Source: Limimaricola hongkongensis DSM 17492 (lineage in GTDB: Bacteria; Pseudomonadota; Alphaproteobacteria; Rhodobacterales; Rhodobacteraceae). From it: DNA of 64,000 bases. The stretch spans positions 186,001 to 250,000 of the forward strand of contig NZ_KK088650.1 of assembly GCF_000600975.2 (NCBI RefSeq). Direction: 5' to 3'. The translations under genes and the position numbers were made by a program. Under the pieces are notes generated by a model. It ran no database searches, had not been told where the DNA came from, and saw only the letters and a program-made list of their open reading frames with translations. Positions 44,981 to 53,496 of the stretch are shown here, piece by piece; the first letter of the stretch is position 1, and each line of letters starts with the position of its first letter.

Positions 44981-46224
44981 CGATCAGGGTTCTGCTGGTG
45001 GATGACGACCGCGCCGTGCGCGAGGCGCTGGGACAGACGCTGGAGCTGGCGGATCTCGACCCGATCCTCGCGGGCTCCTATGTCGCGGCCAAGGATCACA
45101 TCGCGCCGGATTTCGACGGCGTCGTCGTCACCGATATCCGCATGCCCGGACGCGACGGGTTCCATCTTCTGGAGCGGGCGCGCGAGGTCGATCCCGATCT
45201 GCCGGTGATCCTGCTCACCGGCGAGGGCGACATTCCGATGGCGGTGCGGGCGATGGAGCGCGGCGCGCATGCCTTTCTCGAAAAGCCCTGCGCCCCGGCG
45301 GAGCTGGTCGCGGCGGTGAAGCGGGCGCTGGGCCTGCGCGCCGAGGTGCTGGCGGCGCGGCGCGCCCGCGCCGCCAGCGTGGCGGGGGATGCGGCGCGGC
45401 GGATGCTGGTGGGCCGCTCGGCGCAGGCCGAGGCGATGCGCGAGCGGGTGCGCGCCATCGCCCGCGCCTCGGCCGAGGCGCTGGTCTGCGGCCCGCCCGG
45501 CTCCGGCACCTCCAAGGTGGCCGAGGTGATCCATCTCATGTCGGCCTCGGCCCGCGCGCCTTTCGTCAAACGCGCGGGCGCCGGGCTCGACGAGGCGGCG
45601 CTTCGGGCGGCGTTCGAGGAGGCGGAGGGCGGCACGCTTTATCTCGACGAGATCACGGCGCTGCCGCCGGGCACGCAATACGCGCTGCTCGACCGGCTGG
45701 AGGGGGGCGGCGCGCGCCCGCGCGTGATCGGCGGCAGCACCCGCGATCCGGGCGCCGAGGCCGAGGCGGGGCGGCTCAACCCCGAACTCTACTGGCGGCT
45801 CGACCTGATGCGGGTCACGATCCCGGCGCTGCGCGAGCGGCCCGACGACATCCCGGTGCTGTTTCGCCATTACGTCGCGCAGGCCTGCGAACAGGCCAAC
45901 CTGCCAATGCCCGAGATCGGGCCCGAGCTGCTCGCCCGGCTGATGGCGCGCGACTGGCCCGGCAATGCCCGCGCGTTGACCTCGGTGGCGATGCGGGTGG
46001 CGATGGGGCTCGACCCCGGTCTCGACGCGCCGCAGCAGGATGCGGGCGCGCCGGGCCTGACCGAGCAGCTCGCCCGCGTCGAGCGGTCGCTTCTGATCGA
46101 GGCGCTGCGCCGCCATGCCGGCCACGCCACCCGGACGGCCGAGGCGCTGAAGCTGCCGCGCAAGACCTTTTACGACAAGCTGGCCCGCCACGATCTGCGC
46201 CCCGAGGATTACCGCCGCGATTGA
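44977..46224 (+). CDS. dctD: DctD-type response regulator with a degenerate AAA+ domain
   Basis: A 415-aa regulator. The receiver domain (1-120) has the DDD pocket at 9-11, phospho-Asp53 in VTDIRMPGRDG and Lys103. The AAA+ domain (145-310) is altered. Walker A reads GPPGSGTSK at 172-180 with Thr where the essential Lys should be. The whole GAFTGA loop for sigma-54 contact is missing; FVKRAGAGLDEAALRAAFEEA leads straight to Walker B EGGTLYLDE (217-225). The later ELYWRLDLMRVTIPALRERP is kept. The C-terminal Fis-type helix-turn-helix is at 381-405. It likely controls dctPQM without sigma-54 ATPase activity. Confidence 0.9.
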   Translation: MTIRVLLVDDDRAVREALGQTLELADLDPILAGSYVAAKDHIAPDFDGVVVTDIRMPGRDGFHLLERAREVDPDLPVILLTGEGDIPMAVRAMERGAHAFLEKPCAPAELVAAVKRALGLRAEVLAARRARAASVAGDAARRMLVGRSAQAEAMRERVRAIARASAEALVCGPPGSGTSKVAEVIHLMSASARAPFVKRAGAGLDEAALRAAFEEAEGGTLYLDEITALPPGTQYALLDRLEGGGARPRVIGGSTRDPGAEAEAGRLNPELYWRLDLMRVTIPALRERPDDIPVLFRHYVAQACEQANLPMPEIGPELLARLMARDWPGNARALTSVAMRVAMGLDPGLDAPQQDAGAPGLTEQLARVERSLLIEALRRHAGHATRTAEALKLPRKTFYDKLARHDLRPEDYRRD

Positions 46225-46225
46225 G

Positions 46226-46276
46226 TGTGTGGATTTCCACACATTCACCCCCTGCCGTTGTGCGGATTGTCGCGCA
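46226..46276 (+). promoter_or_regulatory. Candidate DctD operator upstream of dctP: perfect dyad plus a half site
   Basis: TGTGTGGATTTCCACACA at 46226-46243 is a perfect 8-2-8 palindrome just past the dctD stop. A second, imperfect copy begins TGTGCGGA at 46259, exactly 33 bases later, three helical turns. Tandem DctD sites upstream of transport genes are known in rhizobia. No convincing sigma-54 -24/-12 promoter is seen between here and dctP. Confidence 0.62.
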
Positions 46277-46441
46277 TCAAGGCGGGGCACCCCGCCGATC
46301 CCGTGCAAAGACCGGCTTTCAACCGCCTGTTTTTCGGTCGCTTTCCGGATCCTTTGCGGATGCGCGGTTTCCGGCTTGAGCGGCGAAGATCCCGGCTGTC
46401 TTGTCGTCACGACGCAACGACAGTCTCATGGGAGGAGACAC

Positions 46442-47446
46442 ATGAAATACCTTTCCCTCGCCGCCACCGCCGCCGCCCTGTCGATCGCCGCGCAGGCCGC
46501 GCAGGCCGACCCGATGGGCTGTGACGCGGGTGAGACCGTGGTCAAGTTCAGCCATGTCACCAACACCGACAAGCACCCCAAGGGCATCGCCGCCGAGCTT
46601 CTCAAGACCCGCGTCAACGAGGAGATGGACGGCACGATGTGCATGGAGGTCTTCCCGAACTCCACGCTTTACACCGACGAGCAGGTGATCGAGGCGATGC
46701 TGCGCGGCGACGTGCAGATGGCCGCGCCCTCGCTGTCGCTGTTCGAGAGCATCACCAAGGCCTACCGCCTGTTCGACCTGCCGTTCCTGTTCGACGACAT
46801 CGCCGCCGTCGACGCGTTCCAGGCCTCCGAGGAGGGCCTCGCGATGCTCGACAAGATGCAGCGCCGCGGCGTGCAGGGCCTGGGCTTCTGGCACAACGGC
46901 ATGAAGCAGATGTCGGCCAACACGCCGCTTCTGGAGCCGGGCGATGCCGAGGGGCTGAAGTTCCGCGTGCAGCCCTCCGACGTGCTCGTGGCGCAGATGG
47001 AGGCGCTCGGCGCCAGCCCGCAGCCGATGGCCTTTGCCGAAGTCTACGGCGCGCTGCAGACCGGCGTCGTCGACGGGCAGGAGAACACCTGGTCCAACAT
47101 CTATGGCCAGAAGTTCTTCGAGGTGCAGGACGGCATCACCGAGACCAACCACGGCGTGCTCGACTACATGGTCGTGGCGAGCGTCGACTTTCTCGACAGC
47201 CTCGACCCGGCGGTGCGCGACCAGCTCGTGACCATCACCGAGGAAGTGACCGCCGAGCGCAACGCCGCCGTCACGCAGGTCGATGCCGAGGCGCGGCAGG
47301 CGATCCTCGACGCGGGCGGCGAGATCCGCGAGCTGTCGGACGAGCAGCGCGCGGCCTGGGTCGAGACCATGAAGCCGGTCTGGGCGCAGTTCGAGGACGA
47401 GGTCGGCGCCGACATGATCGAGGCGGCCCAGAGCGCCGGCCAGTAA
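46442..47446 (+). CDS. dctP: TRAP transporter C4-dicarboxylate-binding protein DctP
   Basis: A 334-aa periplasmic binding protein. MKYLSLAATAAALSIAAQA is the Sec signal, with the mature protein from about DPMGC. Family segments are VVKFSHVTNTDKHPKGIAAE, the substrate-carboxylate Arg in GLKFRVQPSDVLVAQM, and VVDGQENTWSNIYGQKFFEV. GGAGGAG precedes ATG 46442. It delivers succinate, malate or fumarate to DctQM. A strong hairpin follows the gene. Confidence 0.94.
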   Translation: MKYLSLAATAAALSIAAQAAQADPMGCDAGETVVKFSHVTNTDKHPKGIAAELLKTRVNEEMDGTMCMEVFPNSTLYTDEQVIEAMLRGDVQMAAPSLSLFESITKAYRLFDLPFLFDDIAAVDAFQASEEGLAMLDKMQRRGVQGLGFWHNGMKQMSANTPLLEPGDAEGLKFRVQPSDVLVAQMEALGASPQPMAFAEVYGALQTGVVDGQENTWSNIYGQKFFEVQDGITETNHGVLDYMVVASVDFLDSLDPAVRDQLVTITEEVTAERNAAVTQVDAEARQAILDAGGEIRELSDEQRAAWVETMKPVWAQFEDEVGADMIEAAQSAGQ

Positions 47447-47466
47447 GCACCGGTCATGGAAAGCAG

Positions 47467-47498
47467 GGGGCCGGGCCGCCGCCGCGCGGCCCGGCCCC
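47467..47498 (+). terminator. GC-rich hairpin between dctP and dctQ
   Basis: A 13-bp perfect stem (47467-47479 with 47486-47498) closes a six-base loop and is followed by only two Ts. It probably stabilises or partly ends the dctP message so that the binding protein is made in excess of the membrane subunits. Confidence 0.68.
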
Positions 47499-47547
47499 TT
47501 GCATGTCCGGGGCCCGCAACACGCCGCAAATTGAGGGGAGAGAGGGG

Positions 47548-48240
47548 ATGAACGCCGTCCACACCACGCCCGGCAGGGGGCGCCTGGGGCGCATCGTCGA
47601 GGAGTTCGAGGAGGGCATGATCGCCTTCCTGCTCGGGGCGATGACGCTTTTGACCTGCACCAATGTCATCATGCGCTACGGCTTCAACAGCTCGATCATC
47701 TGGAGCCTCGAGACCGTGCTGATCCTGTTCGCCTGGCTGGTGCTGTTCGGCATCGCCTACGGCTTCAAGATCACCGCGCATCTGGGCGTGGACGCGGTCA
47801 TCAACCTGCTGCCCGCCCGCGGCCGGCGGGTCGTGGCGCTGATCGCCTGCGCCGCCTCGCTCGCTTACGGCGTGCTGCTTTTGAAGGGCGCGTGGGATTA
47901 CTGGGCGCCCTTTGCCGACCTGCCCAAGACCACCGGCATCTGGCTGCCCACCGGGTTCGACACGGCGGCCCGCACCACGTCCTATTTCGAGACCGACCAG
48001 ATCCCGATGTTCGACTGGCTGCGCTTTCTCGAAGGCTGGATCAACTACGACGAGCGCTATTCCAAGATGCCGCGCGTGATCCCCTACCTGATCCTGCCGA
48101 TCTCGGCCGCGCTGATCCTGTTTCGCCTGATCCAGGCCACGATCCGCATCTGGAAGGGCGAAGCCGAGAGCCTGATCGTCAGCCACGAAGCCGAGGACGC
48201 GGTGGCCGACGCCGCGCATATCAACCGGGAGATCTCCTGA
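47548..48240 (+). CDS. dctQ: TRAP transporter small permease DctQ
   Basis: A 230-aa four-helix inner-membrane protein. The first helix is IAFLLGAMTLLTCTNVIMRY, followed by LFAWLVLFGIAYGFK with the conserved HLGVDAV segment. It has a longer loop (about residues 130-175) than the usual 160-aa DctQ. ATG 47548 follows AGAGGGG. It is three bases before dctM and forms the QM membrane complex. Confidence 0.92.
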   Translation: MNAVHTTPGRGRLGRIVEEFEEGMIAFLLGAMTLLTCTNVIMRYGFNSSIIWSLETVLILFAWLVLFGIAYGFKITAHLGVDAVINLLPARGRRVVALIACAASLAYGVLLLKGAWDYWAPFADLPKTTGIWLPTGFDTAARTTSYFETDQIPMFDWLRFLEGWINYDERYSKMPRVIPYLILPISAALILFRLIQATIRIWKGEAESLIVSHEAEDAVADAAHINREIS

Positions 48241-48243
48241 CCC

Positions 48244-49671
48244 ATGGAAGTCGCAATCCTCTTCCTGATGATCGTCGGGCTGTTGCTGATCGGCGTGCCG
48301 ATCGCCATCGCGCTGGGCCTGTCCTCGATCGTCTTCCAGCTCGTGTTCTCCGAAACCTCGCTCGCCTCGATCGCGCAGTCGCTCTATCAAGCCATGGCAG
48401 GGCATCCCTCGCTCTTGGCCATTCCCTTCTTCATCCTCGCCTCCTCCTTCATGTCGACGGGCGGCGTGGCGCAGCGGATCATCCGTTTTGCCATCGCCTG
48501 CGTCGGCCATTTCAAGGGCGGGCTCGCCATCGCGGGCGTGCTGGCCTGCATGATGTTCGCCGCCCTTTCGGGCTCCTCTCCGGCCACCGTGGTCGCGATC
48601 GGCTCCATCGTCATCGCGGCGATGCGGCAGGTGGGCTATACCCGCGAATTCGCCGCGGGCGTGATCTGCAACGCCGGCACGCTGGGCATCCTGATCCCGC
48701 CCTCGATCGTGATGGTGGTCTATGCCTCGGCCACCGACGTGTCGGTGGGCCGGATGTTCCTCGCCGGTGTCATCCCCGGCATCCTCGCGGGCGTGATGCT
48801 GATGATCACCATCTACGTGATGGCGCGGATCAAGGACATGCCCGCGGGCGACTGGCTCGGCTGGGGCGAAATCTGGGCCAGCTTCCGCGAGGCCTTCTGG
48901 GGCCTGTTCCTGATCGCGATCATCATGGGCGGCATCTATGGCCATCCGTGGGTCGATTTCTCGGGCGGCTTTCCGATCGTCTGGGCGCCGGGCGCCTTCA
49001 CCCCGACCGAGGCCGCCGCCGTCGCCGCCGTCTATGCCTTTCTCGTGGCCACCTTCGTCTATCGCGACATGGGGCCGCTGGCAGCGAAGGCCGAGGGCGA
49101 CCGCCCGACGCCGCTCTACCGCGCGCCATGGGCGCTGGTGACGGGCTTCGTGCACCGCGACACGCGCAAGACGCTGTTCGAGGCCGGCAAGCTGACCATC
49201 GTGCTGATGTTCATCATCGCCAACGCGCTGATCCTCAAGCACGTGCTGACCGACGAACAGATCCCGCAGCACATCGCCGAGGCGCTCTTGGGCGCCGGTC
49301 TCGGCCCGATCACCTTCCTGATCGTGGTCAACGTGATCCTGCTGATCGGCGGCCAGTTCATGGAGCCCTCGGGGCTTCTGGTGATCGTGGCGCCGCTCGT
49401 GTTCCCGATCGCGATCGAGCTGGGGATCGACCCGATCCATCTCGGCATCATCATGGTCGTCAACATGGAGATCGGCATGATCACGCCGCCCGTCGGCCTC
49501 AACCTCTTCGTCACCTCGGGCGTGGCGGGGATGTCGGTGATGGGCGTGGTGCGCGCGGCGCTGCCGTTCCTCGCGGTGCTCGCGGTGTTCCTGTTGATCG
49601 TGACCTACGTGCCGTGGATCTCCACCGCGCTGCCCAACGCCACGATGGGGCCGGAGATCATCGTCAACTGA
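48244..49671 (+). CDS. dctM: TRAP transporter large permease DctM
   Basis: A 475-aa inner-membrane protein with about twelve helices, doing Na+-coupled C4-dicarboxylate transport. Family segments are PLLAIPFFILA-like SLLAIPFFILASSFMSTGG, AALSGSSPATVVAIGSIV, AGTLGILIPPSIVMVVYA and MITPPVGLNLFVTSGVAGM. It is about 40 aa longer than the common size because of a central loop near residues 240-290. A terminator follows 23 bases later. Confidence 0.94.
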   Translation: MEVAILFLMIVGLLLIGVPIAIALGLSSIVFQLVFSETSLASIAQSLYQAMAGHPSLLAIPFFILASSFMSTGGVAQRIIRFAIACVGHFKGGLAIAGVLACMMFAALSGSSPATVVAIGSIVIAAMRQVGYTREFAAGVICNAGTLGILIPPSIVMVVYASATDVSVGRMFLAGVIPGILAGVMLMITIYVMARIKDMPAGDWLGWGEIWASFREAFWGLFLIAIIMGGIYGHPWVDFSGGFPIVWAPGAFTPTEAAAVAAVYAFLVATFVYRDMGPLAAKAEGDRPTPLYRAPWALVTGFVHRDTRKTLFEAGKLTIVLMFIIANALILKHVLTDEQIPQHIAEALLGAGLGPITFLIVVNVILLIGGQFMEPSGLLVIVAPLVFPIAIELGIDPIHLGIIMVVNMEIGMITPPVGLNLFVTSGVAGMSVMGVVRAALPFLAVLAVFLLIVTYVPWISTALPNATMGPEIIVN

Positions 49672-49693
49672 CGTCCCGGCCACCAGGAACGCG

Positions 49694-49721
49694 AAAGGGC
49701 GCCCCGCGGGGCGCCCTTTTT
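49694..49721. terminator. Terminator after dctM, between convergent genes
   Basis: An 11-bp stem (49694-49704 with 49709-49719) closes CGCG, with a T-run 49717-49721 for the rightward dct operon. The short A-run at the other end may help to stop tpiA transcripts. Confidence 0.88.
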
Positions 49722-49740
49722 CATGTCCGGCAAAACCGTG

Positions 49741-50490
49741 TCAGACGGTGGATTCGAGCGCCGAGATGATCGGCGAGAAATCGGTGGATTTCAGGCTCGC
49801 CCCGCCGACCAGCGCGCCGTCGACATTCTCGACGGCAAAGATCTCGGCGGCGTTGTCGGGCTTGACCGAACCGCCATAGAGCAGGCGGATGCCGTTCCCG
49901 TCCTCGCCGAAGCGCTCGGCCAGCCTGGCGCGCAGCGCGCCGTGCACCTCGCCGATCTGCGCGGTCGAGGGCACCTTGCCGGTGCCGATCGCCCAGATCG
50001 GCTCGTAGGCGACGACGGTGTTGGCGGCGGTGGCGCCATCGGGCAGGGAGGCGGCGAGCTGGCCCGCCACCACGTCGAGCGTCTCGCCCGCCTCGCGCTG
50101 CGCGAGGCTTTCGCCAAGGCAGACGATCGCGGTGAGACCGGCCTTGTGCGCGGCCTCGGTCTTGGCGCGGACCATGTCGTCGGTCTCGCCGTGATCGGCG
50201 CGGCGCTCGGAATGGCCGGTGATCACGTAGCGCGCGCCCGCATCCTTGAGCATCTCGGCCGAGATGTCGCCGGTATGGGCGCCGCTTTCGGTGGCGTGGC
50301 AATCCTGCCCGCCGACGCGGATCGGCTGGCCGCCGAGCGAGAAGGCCATGCGCGAAACCAGCGTCGCGGGCGGGCAGACCACGATGTCGACGCGGGGTGC
50401 CGCCCACGCGATGCCCAGCGCCTCGATCTCCTTGAGATCGGCGTTGGTGCCGTTCATCTTCCAGTTTCCCGCGACCAGTTTGCGACCCAT
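49741..50490 (-). CDS. tpiA: Triosephosphate isomerase
   Basis: A 249-aa cytosolic glycolytic enzyme interconverting dihydroxyacetone phosphate and glyceraldehyde 3-phosphate. The substrate-binding Lys is in AGNWKMNGT, the catalytic His in ITGHSERR, the catalytic Glu in [13 protein letters not shown], and the phosphate loop in [15 protein letters not shown]. It is monocistronic as far as the sequence shows. Confidence 0.97.
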   Translation of the reverse strand: MGRKLVAGNWKMNGTNADLKEIEALGIAWAAPRVDIVVCPPATLVSRMAFSLGGQPIRVGGQDCHATESGAHTGDISAEMLKDAGARYVITGHSERRADHGETDDMVRAKTEAAHKAGLTAIVCLGESLAQREAGETLDVVAGQLAASLPDGATAANTVVAYEPIWAIGTGKVPSTAQIGEVHGALRARLAERFGEDGNGIRLLYGGSVKPDNAAEIFAVENVDGALVGGASLKSTDFSPIISALESTV

Positions 50491-50609
50491 GTGCCGTCCT
50501 TTCCTGTGTGAAGAGTTGCGCCTGTGTAGACCAATTGCCGTTTGGGCAAAAGCCGAGGGGCCGGCCCCTCGCGGAACCGGCCCCCTCGAATGCCATGCGG
50601 CGGGCGGTC

Positions 50610-50990
50610 TCAGCCGATCCCGCGCTCCGCGGCCAGCTCGTTCACATCCTTGAACTTGATCGATTCGCCGCAGCCGCAGGCGTCCTCGACATTCGGGTTG
50701 CGGAACTTGAAGCCGCTTTCGAGCAGCGAGGTTTCATAGTCGATCTCGGTGCCGAACAGGAACATCTGCGCCATCGGCGCGATCATCACCCGCGCGCCGT
50801 CCTGCTCGACCGTCTCGTCATTGGGATCGGCGGCATCGACGTAATCCATGGTGTATTCCATGCCCGCGCAGCCGCCTTTCTTGAGACCGATGCGCAGCCC
50901 CGCATGGCCGCCCTTTTCCATCAGCCGGGCGATCTGCTTCGCGGCGGCGGGGGAAATGCTGACGGCCTGCTTGCCGGGAATCGAGAACAT
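50610..50990 (-). CDS. HesB/IscA/SufA family iron-sulfur assembly protein
   Basis: A 126-aa A-type carrier for Fe-S clusters. The three conserved cysteines are in [12 protein letters not shown] and [13 protein letters not shown] short N-terminal extension [10 protein letters not shown] precedes the fold. It receives clusters from the SUF or ISC scaffold and passes them on. No suf genes adjoin it, but a SufT-like gene lies 2 kb away. The exact member (ErpA, IscA or SufA) cannot be told apart here. Confidence 0.9.
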   Translation of the reverse strand: MFSIPGKQAVSISPAAAKQIARLMEKGGHAGLRIGLKKGGCAGMEYTMDYVDAADPNDETVEQDGARVMIAPMAQMFLFGTEIDYETSLLESGFKFRNPNVEDACGCGESIKFKDVNELAAERGIG

Positions 50991-51053
50991 GCGTGCCTCC
51001 TGTTTGGGCTCGCCTTCTACATAAGGGCAGGGGGCGCGCGTCTCAAGCCGGGC

Positions 51054-52715
51054 TCAGGCGCTCTCTGCCGGGGTGGCCTGCGGGAACATCGAACGTCCCT
51101 GGCCTTCCAGCTCGGCCATCCGCTCCAGCAGCTTTTCGCGCATCGCGCAGGAGGTGGTCCACGAGCCGTTGGCATCGGCGCAGGCGGTGCAGAAGGTGAC
51201 GGTCTTGCCGAACACGTCATGCCCGGTGGTCAGCACCATGTGGCTGTCGCGCTCGCCCAGGCCCTCGATCTCGCCTGAATCGACGAACTCGTAGAAGGCG
51301 ATGCGCAGCGCCTCGACATCGGCGTCATGCGCCAGCCGGATCTCGACCTTGCGGATGATCGAGGGCTCGCGCATGGTCCAGTTCTCGAACGGTTCGGCCA
51401 CGAATTCCGACACCGGCACCACGATCCGCGCGCCGGTCCAGCTTCGAAGCTGGACATAGGTGAAGTTGATCCGCTCCACGTTGCACCAGTAATCGCGGTA
51501 AAGCACCGTGTCGCCGATCTTGGCCGAGCGGTTCATCGCGATCTGCAGGCTCGACAGGATGTTGCCGAGGATGTGCCGCGCGGCAAAGCCCAACAGCAGC
51601 GTCAGCGCCCCCGCCGAGGCGAGGAAGGAAATGCCGAGCGCGCCGGTCAGGTTGGCCTCGGCCAGAACGATGCCGCCGCCGATCAGCGTGATCAGCACGA
51701 TCAGGATGCGCCGCCCGGCGGCGAGACGGGTGGCGAGGTTGCGGCGGTTTTCCATGCTGGCGTCGAACAGCTGGTCGTCGTCGAAGGGCACGATGCGGTT
51801 GAGCACCGCGTCGACGCCGTTCAGCACGAAGATCACGGCGGCTGCGGTGAACCCCACCGCGATCAGCGGCGTCAGCACCGTGTCGATCCGGCCCGAGAAG
51901 ACGAAGATGGCATCGGTGATCAGCATCACCGCCCCGGTCATCACCGCGAGGATGATCGGCATGCGGGTGGCGCGCAGGATATCGGTGAGCGAGCGCGAGC
52001 GCACCAGATGCGCGACCGCCGCCTGCGCCTGCCCGGTGAGCCAGCCGGCGAGACCGGCCAGCGCGAACATGATCGGCAGCCCGGCCAGTTCCCACCACAT
52101 CAGCCCCCAGGCCACCTCGGCGCGCCAGCTGCCGGGAAGCTCTTCCTCGAGCCAGCTTGGCCCGTAGAGCGCGTGCATTTCCGGGATGTTGGCCACGGTC
52201 TGCCGCGAAAACACCCAGACCGGGTCGCCATCGGCTGGCTTGAGCCGGTTCAGGCGGATCGCCACGGGCCGGCCCGGAAGATCGACGAGATCGATCAGGA
52301 TCGAACGCTGTGCCTGGCCCGCCACCGGGTTGTCGCTGCTGCCGCGCGCCTCGAGCGAGTCCGGGCGTTCGAGAAGCTCGGACCAGTTGATCACCGCCTT
52401 GCGGTCGAGCACCTGAACGAGATCCGCGGCAAGGCGGGGGCCGCGTTTTTCCTGCTCCTCGGGCGGAATGTCCGACAGGTCGAGCAGATGCGCCGCCGCC
52501 GCGCGCTCTCCCGCCGCCATGAGATCGAGCAGCGCCTCCATGGAGGATTGCGGCGTGGCGCGATCGAGACCGTCCGGCGGAGCGCCGAGCCCCTCGTTCA
52601 GGGTTTCGATCTCGAAATAGCCCGATCCGTCCTGCGCTGCGGCACCGCAGGCCGTGACGAGCCAGATCAGGGCGACGGCGATCAGGCGCCACGGGGCAAT
52701 CGGCGTGTTCAACAT
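51054..52715 (-). CDS. Mechanosensitive ion channel (MscS) family protein with an N-terminal periplasmic domain
   Basis: A 553-aa inner-membrane protein. The N-terminus RLIAVALIWLVTACGAAAQ is a signal peptide with a possible lipobox VTAC. About 160 periplasmic residues follow, then several helices. The pore helix and MscS beta domain are in GALTLLLGFAARHILGNILS, FKIGDTV-like AKIGDTVLYRDYWCNVERIN, and IVVPVSEFVAEPFENWT. It should relieve turgor on hypo-osmotic shock, matching the glucan operon in theme. ATG 52715 is chosen over 52760, which lacks a signal at its start. Confidence 0.87.
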   Translation of the reverse strand: MLNTPIAPWRLIAVALIWLVTACGAAAQDGSGYFEIETLNEGLGAPPDGLDRATPQSSMEALLDLMAAGERAAAAHLLDLSDIPPEEQEKRGPRLAADLVQVLDRKAVINWSELLERPDSLEARGSSDNPVAGQAQRSILIDLVDLPGRPVAIRLNRLKPADGDPVWVFSRQTVANIPEMHALYGPSWLEEELPGSWRAEVAWGLMWWELAGLPIMFALAGLAGWLTGQAQAAVAHLVRSRSLTDILRATRMPIILAVMTGAVMLITDAIFVFSGRIDTVLTPLIAVGFTAAAVIFVLNGVDAVLNRIVPFDDDQLFDASMENRRNLATRLAAGRRILIVLITLIGGGIVLAEANLTGALGISFLASAGALTLLLGFAARHILGNILSSLQIAMNRSAKIGDTVLYRDYWCNVERINFTYVQLRSWTGARIVVPVSEFVAEPFENWTMREPSIIRKVEIRLAHDADVEALRIAFYEFVDSGEIEGLGERDSHMVLTTGHDVFGKTVTFCTACADANGSWTTSCAMREKLLERMAELEGQGRSMFPQATPAESA

Positions 52716-52805
52716 GCGAAGGCAACAGGCCGGGGCGGTCGGGGTTCCCTGACATCGCATGCGATGTGCGGGCCCGTACCGCGCCGCACGCCTGTCACGG
52801 TCACG

Positions 52806-52828
52806 AAAAAGGGCGCCCGAAGGCGCCC
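52806..52828 (-). terminator. Rho-independent terminator of the SufT-like gene
   Basis: A seven-bp stem GGGCGCC (52811-52817) pairs with 52822-52828 around a CGAA loop. The A-run 52806-52810 reads as T on the minus strand, 30 bases past the stop. Confidence 0.82.
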
Positions 52829-52858
52829 CATGTCAGTCCGTTGCAAACGTCGCCGCGC

Positions 52859-53215
52859 TTACATGAAGCCCAGTTCGAGCCGCGCCTCGTCGGACATCAT
52901 CTCCATGCCCCATTGCGGCTCCCAGACCAGCGCGACGTCGACCTGCTTGACGCCTGGCACGGCACCCACCGCGTCGGCGACCCAGCCCGGCATTTCGCCG
53001 GCGACGGGGCACCCCGGCGCGGTCAGCGACATCTTGATGTCGACCGCGCTCTCCTCGTCGATATGGATCGTGTAGATCAGGCCGAGATCATAGATGTTCA
53101 CCGGGATCTCGGGATCGTAGACCGAGCGGCAGGCCTCGACGATCTGGTCGTAGAGCGCGTGGTCGGTCGTGGAGGGCGCGATCAGCGGCGTGCCTTCGAG
53201 TTGGGTGTCGGGCAT
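52859..53215 (-). CDS. SufT/PaaD-like (DUF59, MIP18 family) iron-sulfur assembly protein
   Basis: A 118-aa protein with ACRSVYDPEIPVNIYDLGLIY, the DUF59 hallmark, and KMSLTAPGCPVAGEMPGWV with the conserved Cys. It ends VWEPQWGMEMMSDEARLEL, as in SufT proteins next to suf operons. It helps mature Fe-S proteins. ATG 53215 is chosen because the longer open frame contains intergenic repeat sequence. Confidence 0.9.
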   Translation of the reverse strand: MPDTQLEGTPLIAPSTTDHALYDQIVEACRSVYDPEIPVNIYDLGLIYTIHIDEESAVDIKMSLTAPGCPVAGEMPGWVADAVGAVPGVKQVDVALVWEPQWGMEMMSDEARLELGFM

Positions 53216-53345
53216 GGGCTGTCCTTGGGCTGGAGCGGGGCGCGCTTTGGCGGCGCCGATACCTGAGCGATCATATAGGAAAAGAGGGGCACGGGGTAAA
53301 GGGCGGCGCGGCGGGACGGGATGTCGCGCATGGTGGCTGGTGGCG

Positions 53346-53456
53346 GGATCTGCGTATTTGGGGAATGGTGAAAGGGGATCGCGCCCCCCGGATGCGCGGC
53401 GCATGGATCATGGGCGCGCCGTGTTCCATTTCACCATTCTCCAAATACGCAAATCC
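53346..53456. repeat. Inverted pair of the dispersed intergenic repeat, after arsC
   Basis: Copy one is 53346-53378 in plus sense, copy two 53424-53456 in minus sense. Each is about 33 bases and has the core GCGTATTTGG(G/A)GAATGGTG. The arms can pair around a 45-base GC-rich centre. The pair begins 40 bases after the arsC stop. The rest of the 281-base sufT-arsC gap shows nothing else. Confidence 0.8.
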
Positions 53457-53496
53457 GCCCGTTGCGGCCGGAGCCGCCGCCCGGGCCCCGAAGCGC

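Noticed and set aside
46281-46306. Possible sigma-54 promoter (GGGGCACC...GTGC) before dctP
   Set aside because: The GG-N10-GC spacing is wrong and the TTGC part is missing, so it does not meet the -24/-12 rule.
47164-49683. 839-aa minus-strand frame over dctQ and dctM
   Set aside because: It is a His/Arg/Asp-rich mirror of membrane-helix codons, and dctQM are unmistakable.
53346-53456. Inverted repeat considered as insertion-sequence ends
   Set aside because: The arms enclose only 45 bases with no ORF, and the same sequence recurs singly elsewhere, so it is a short dispersed repeat and not an IS.
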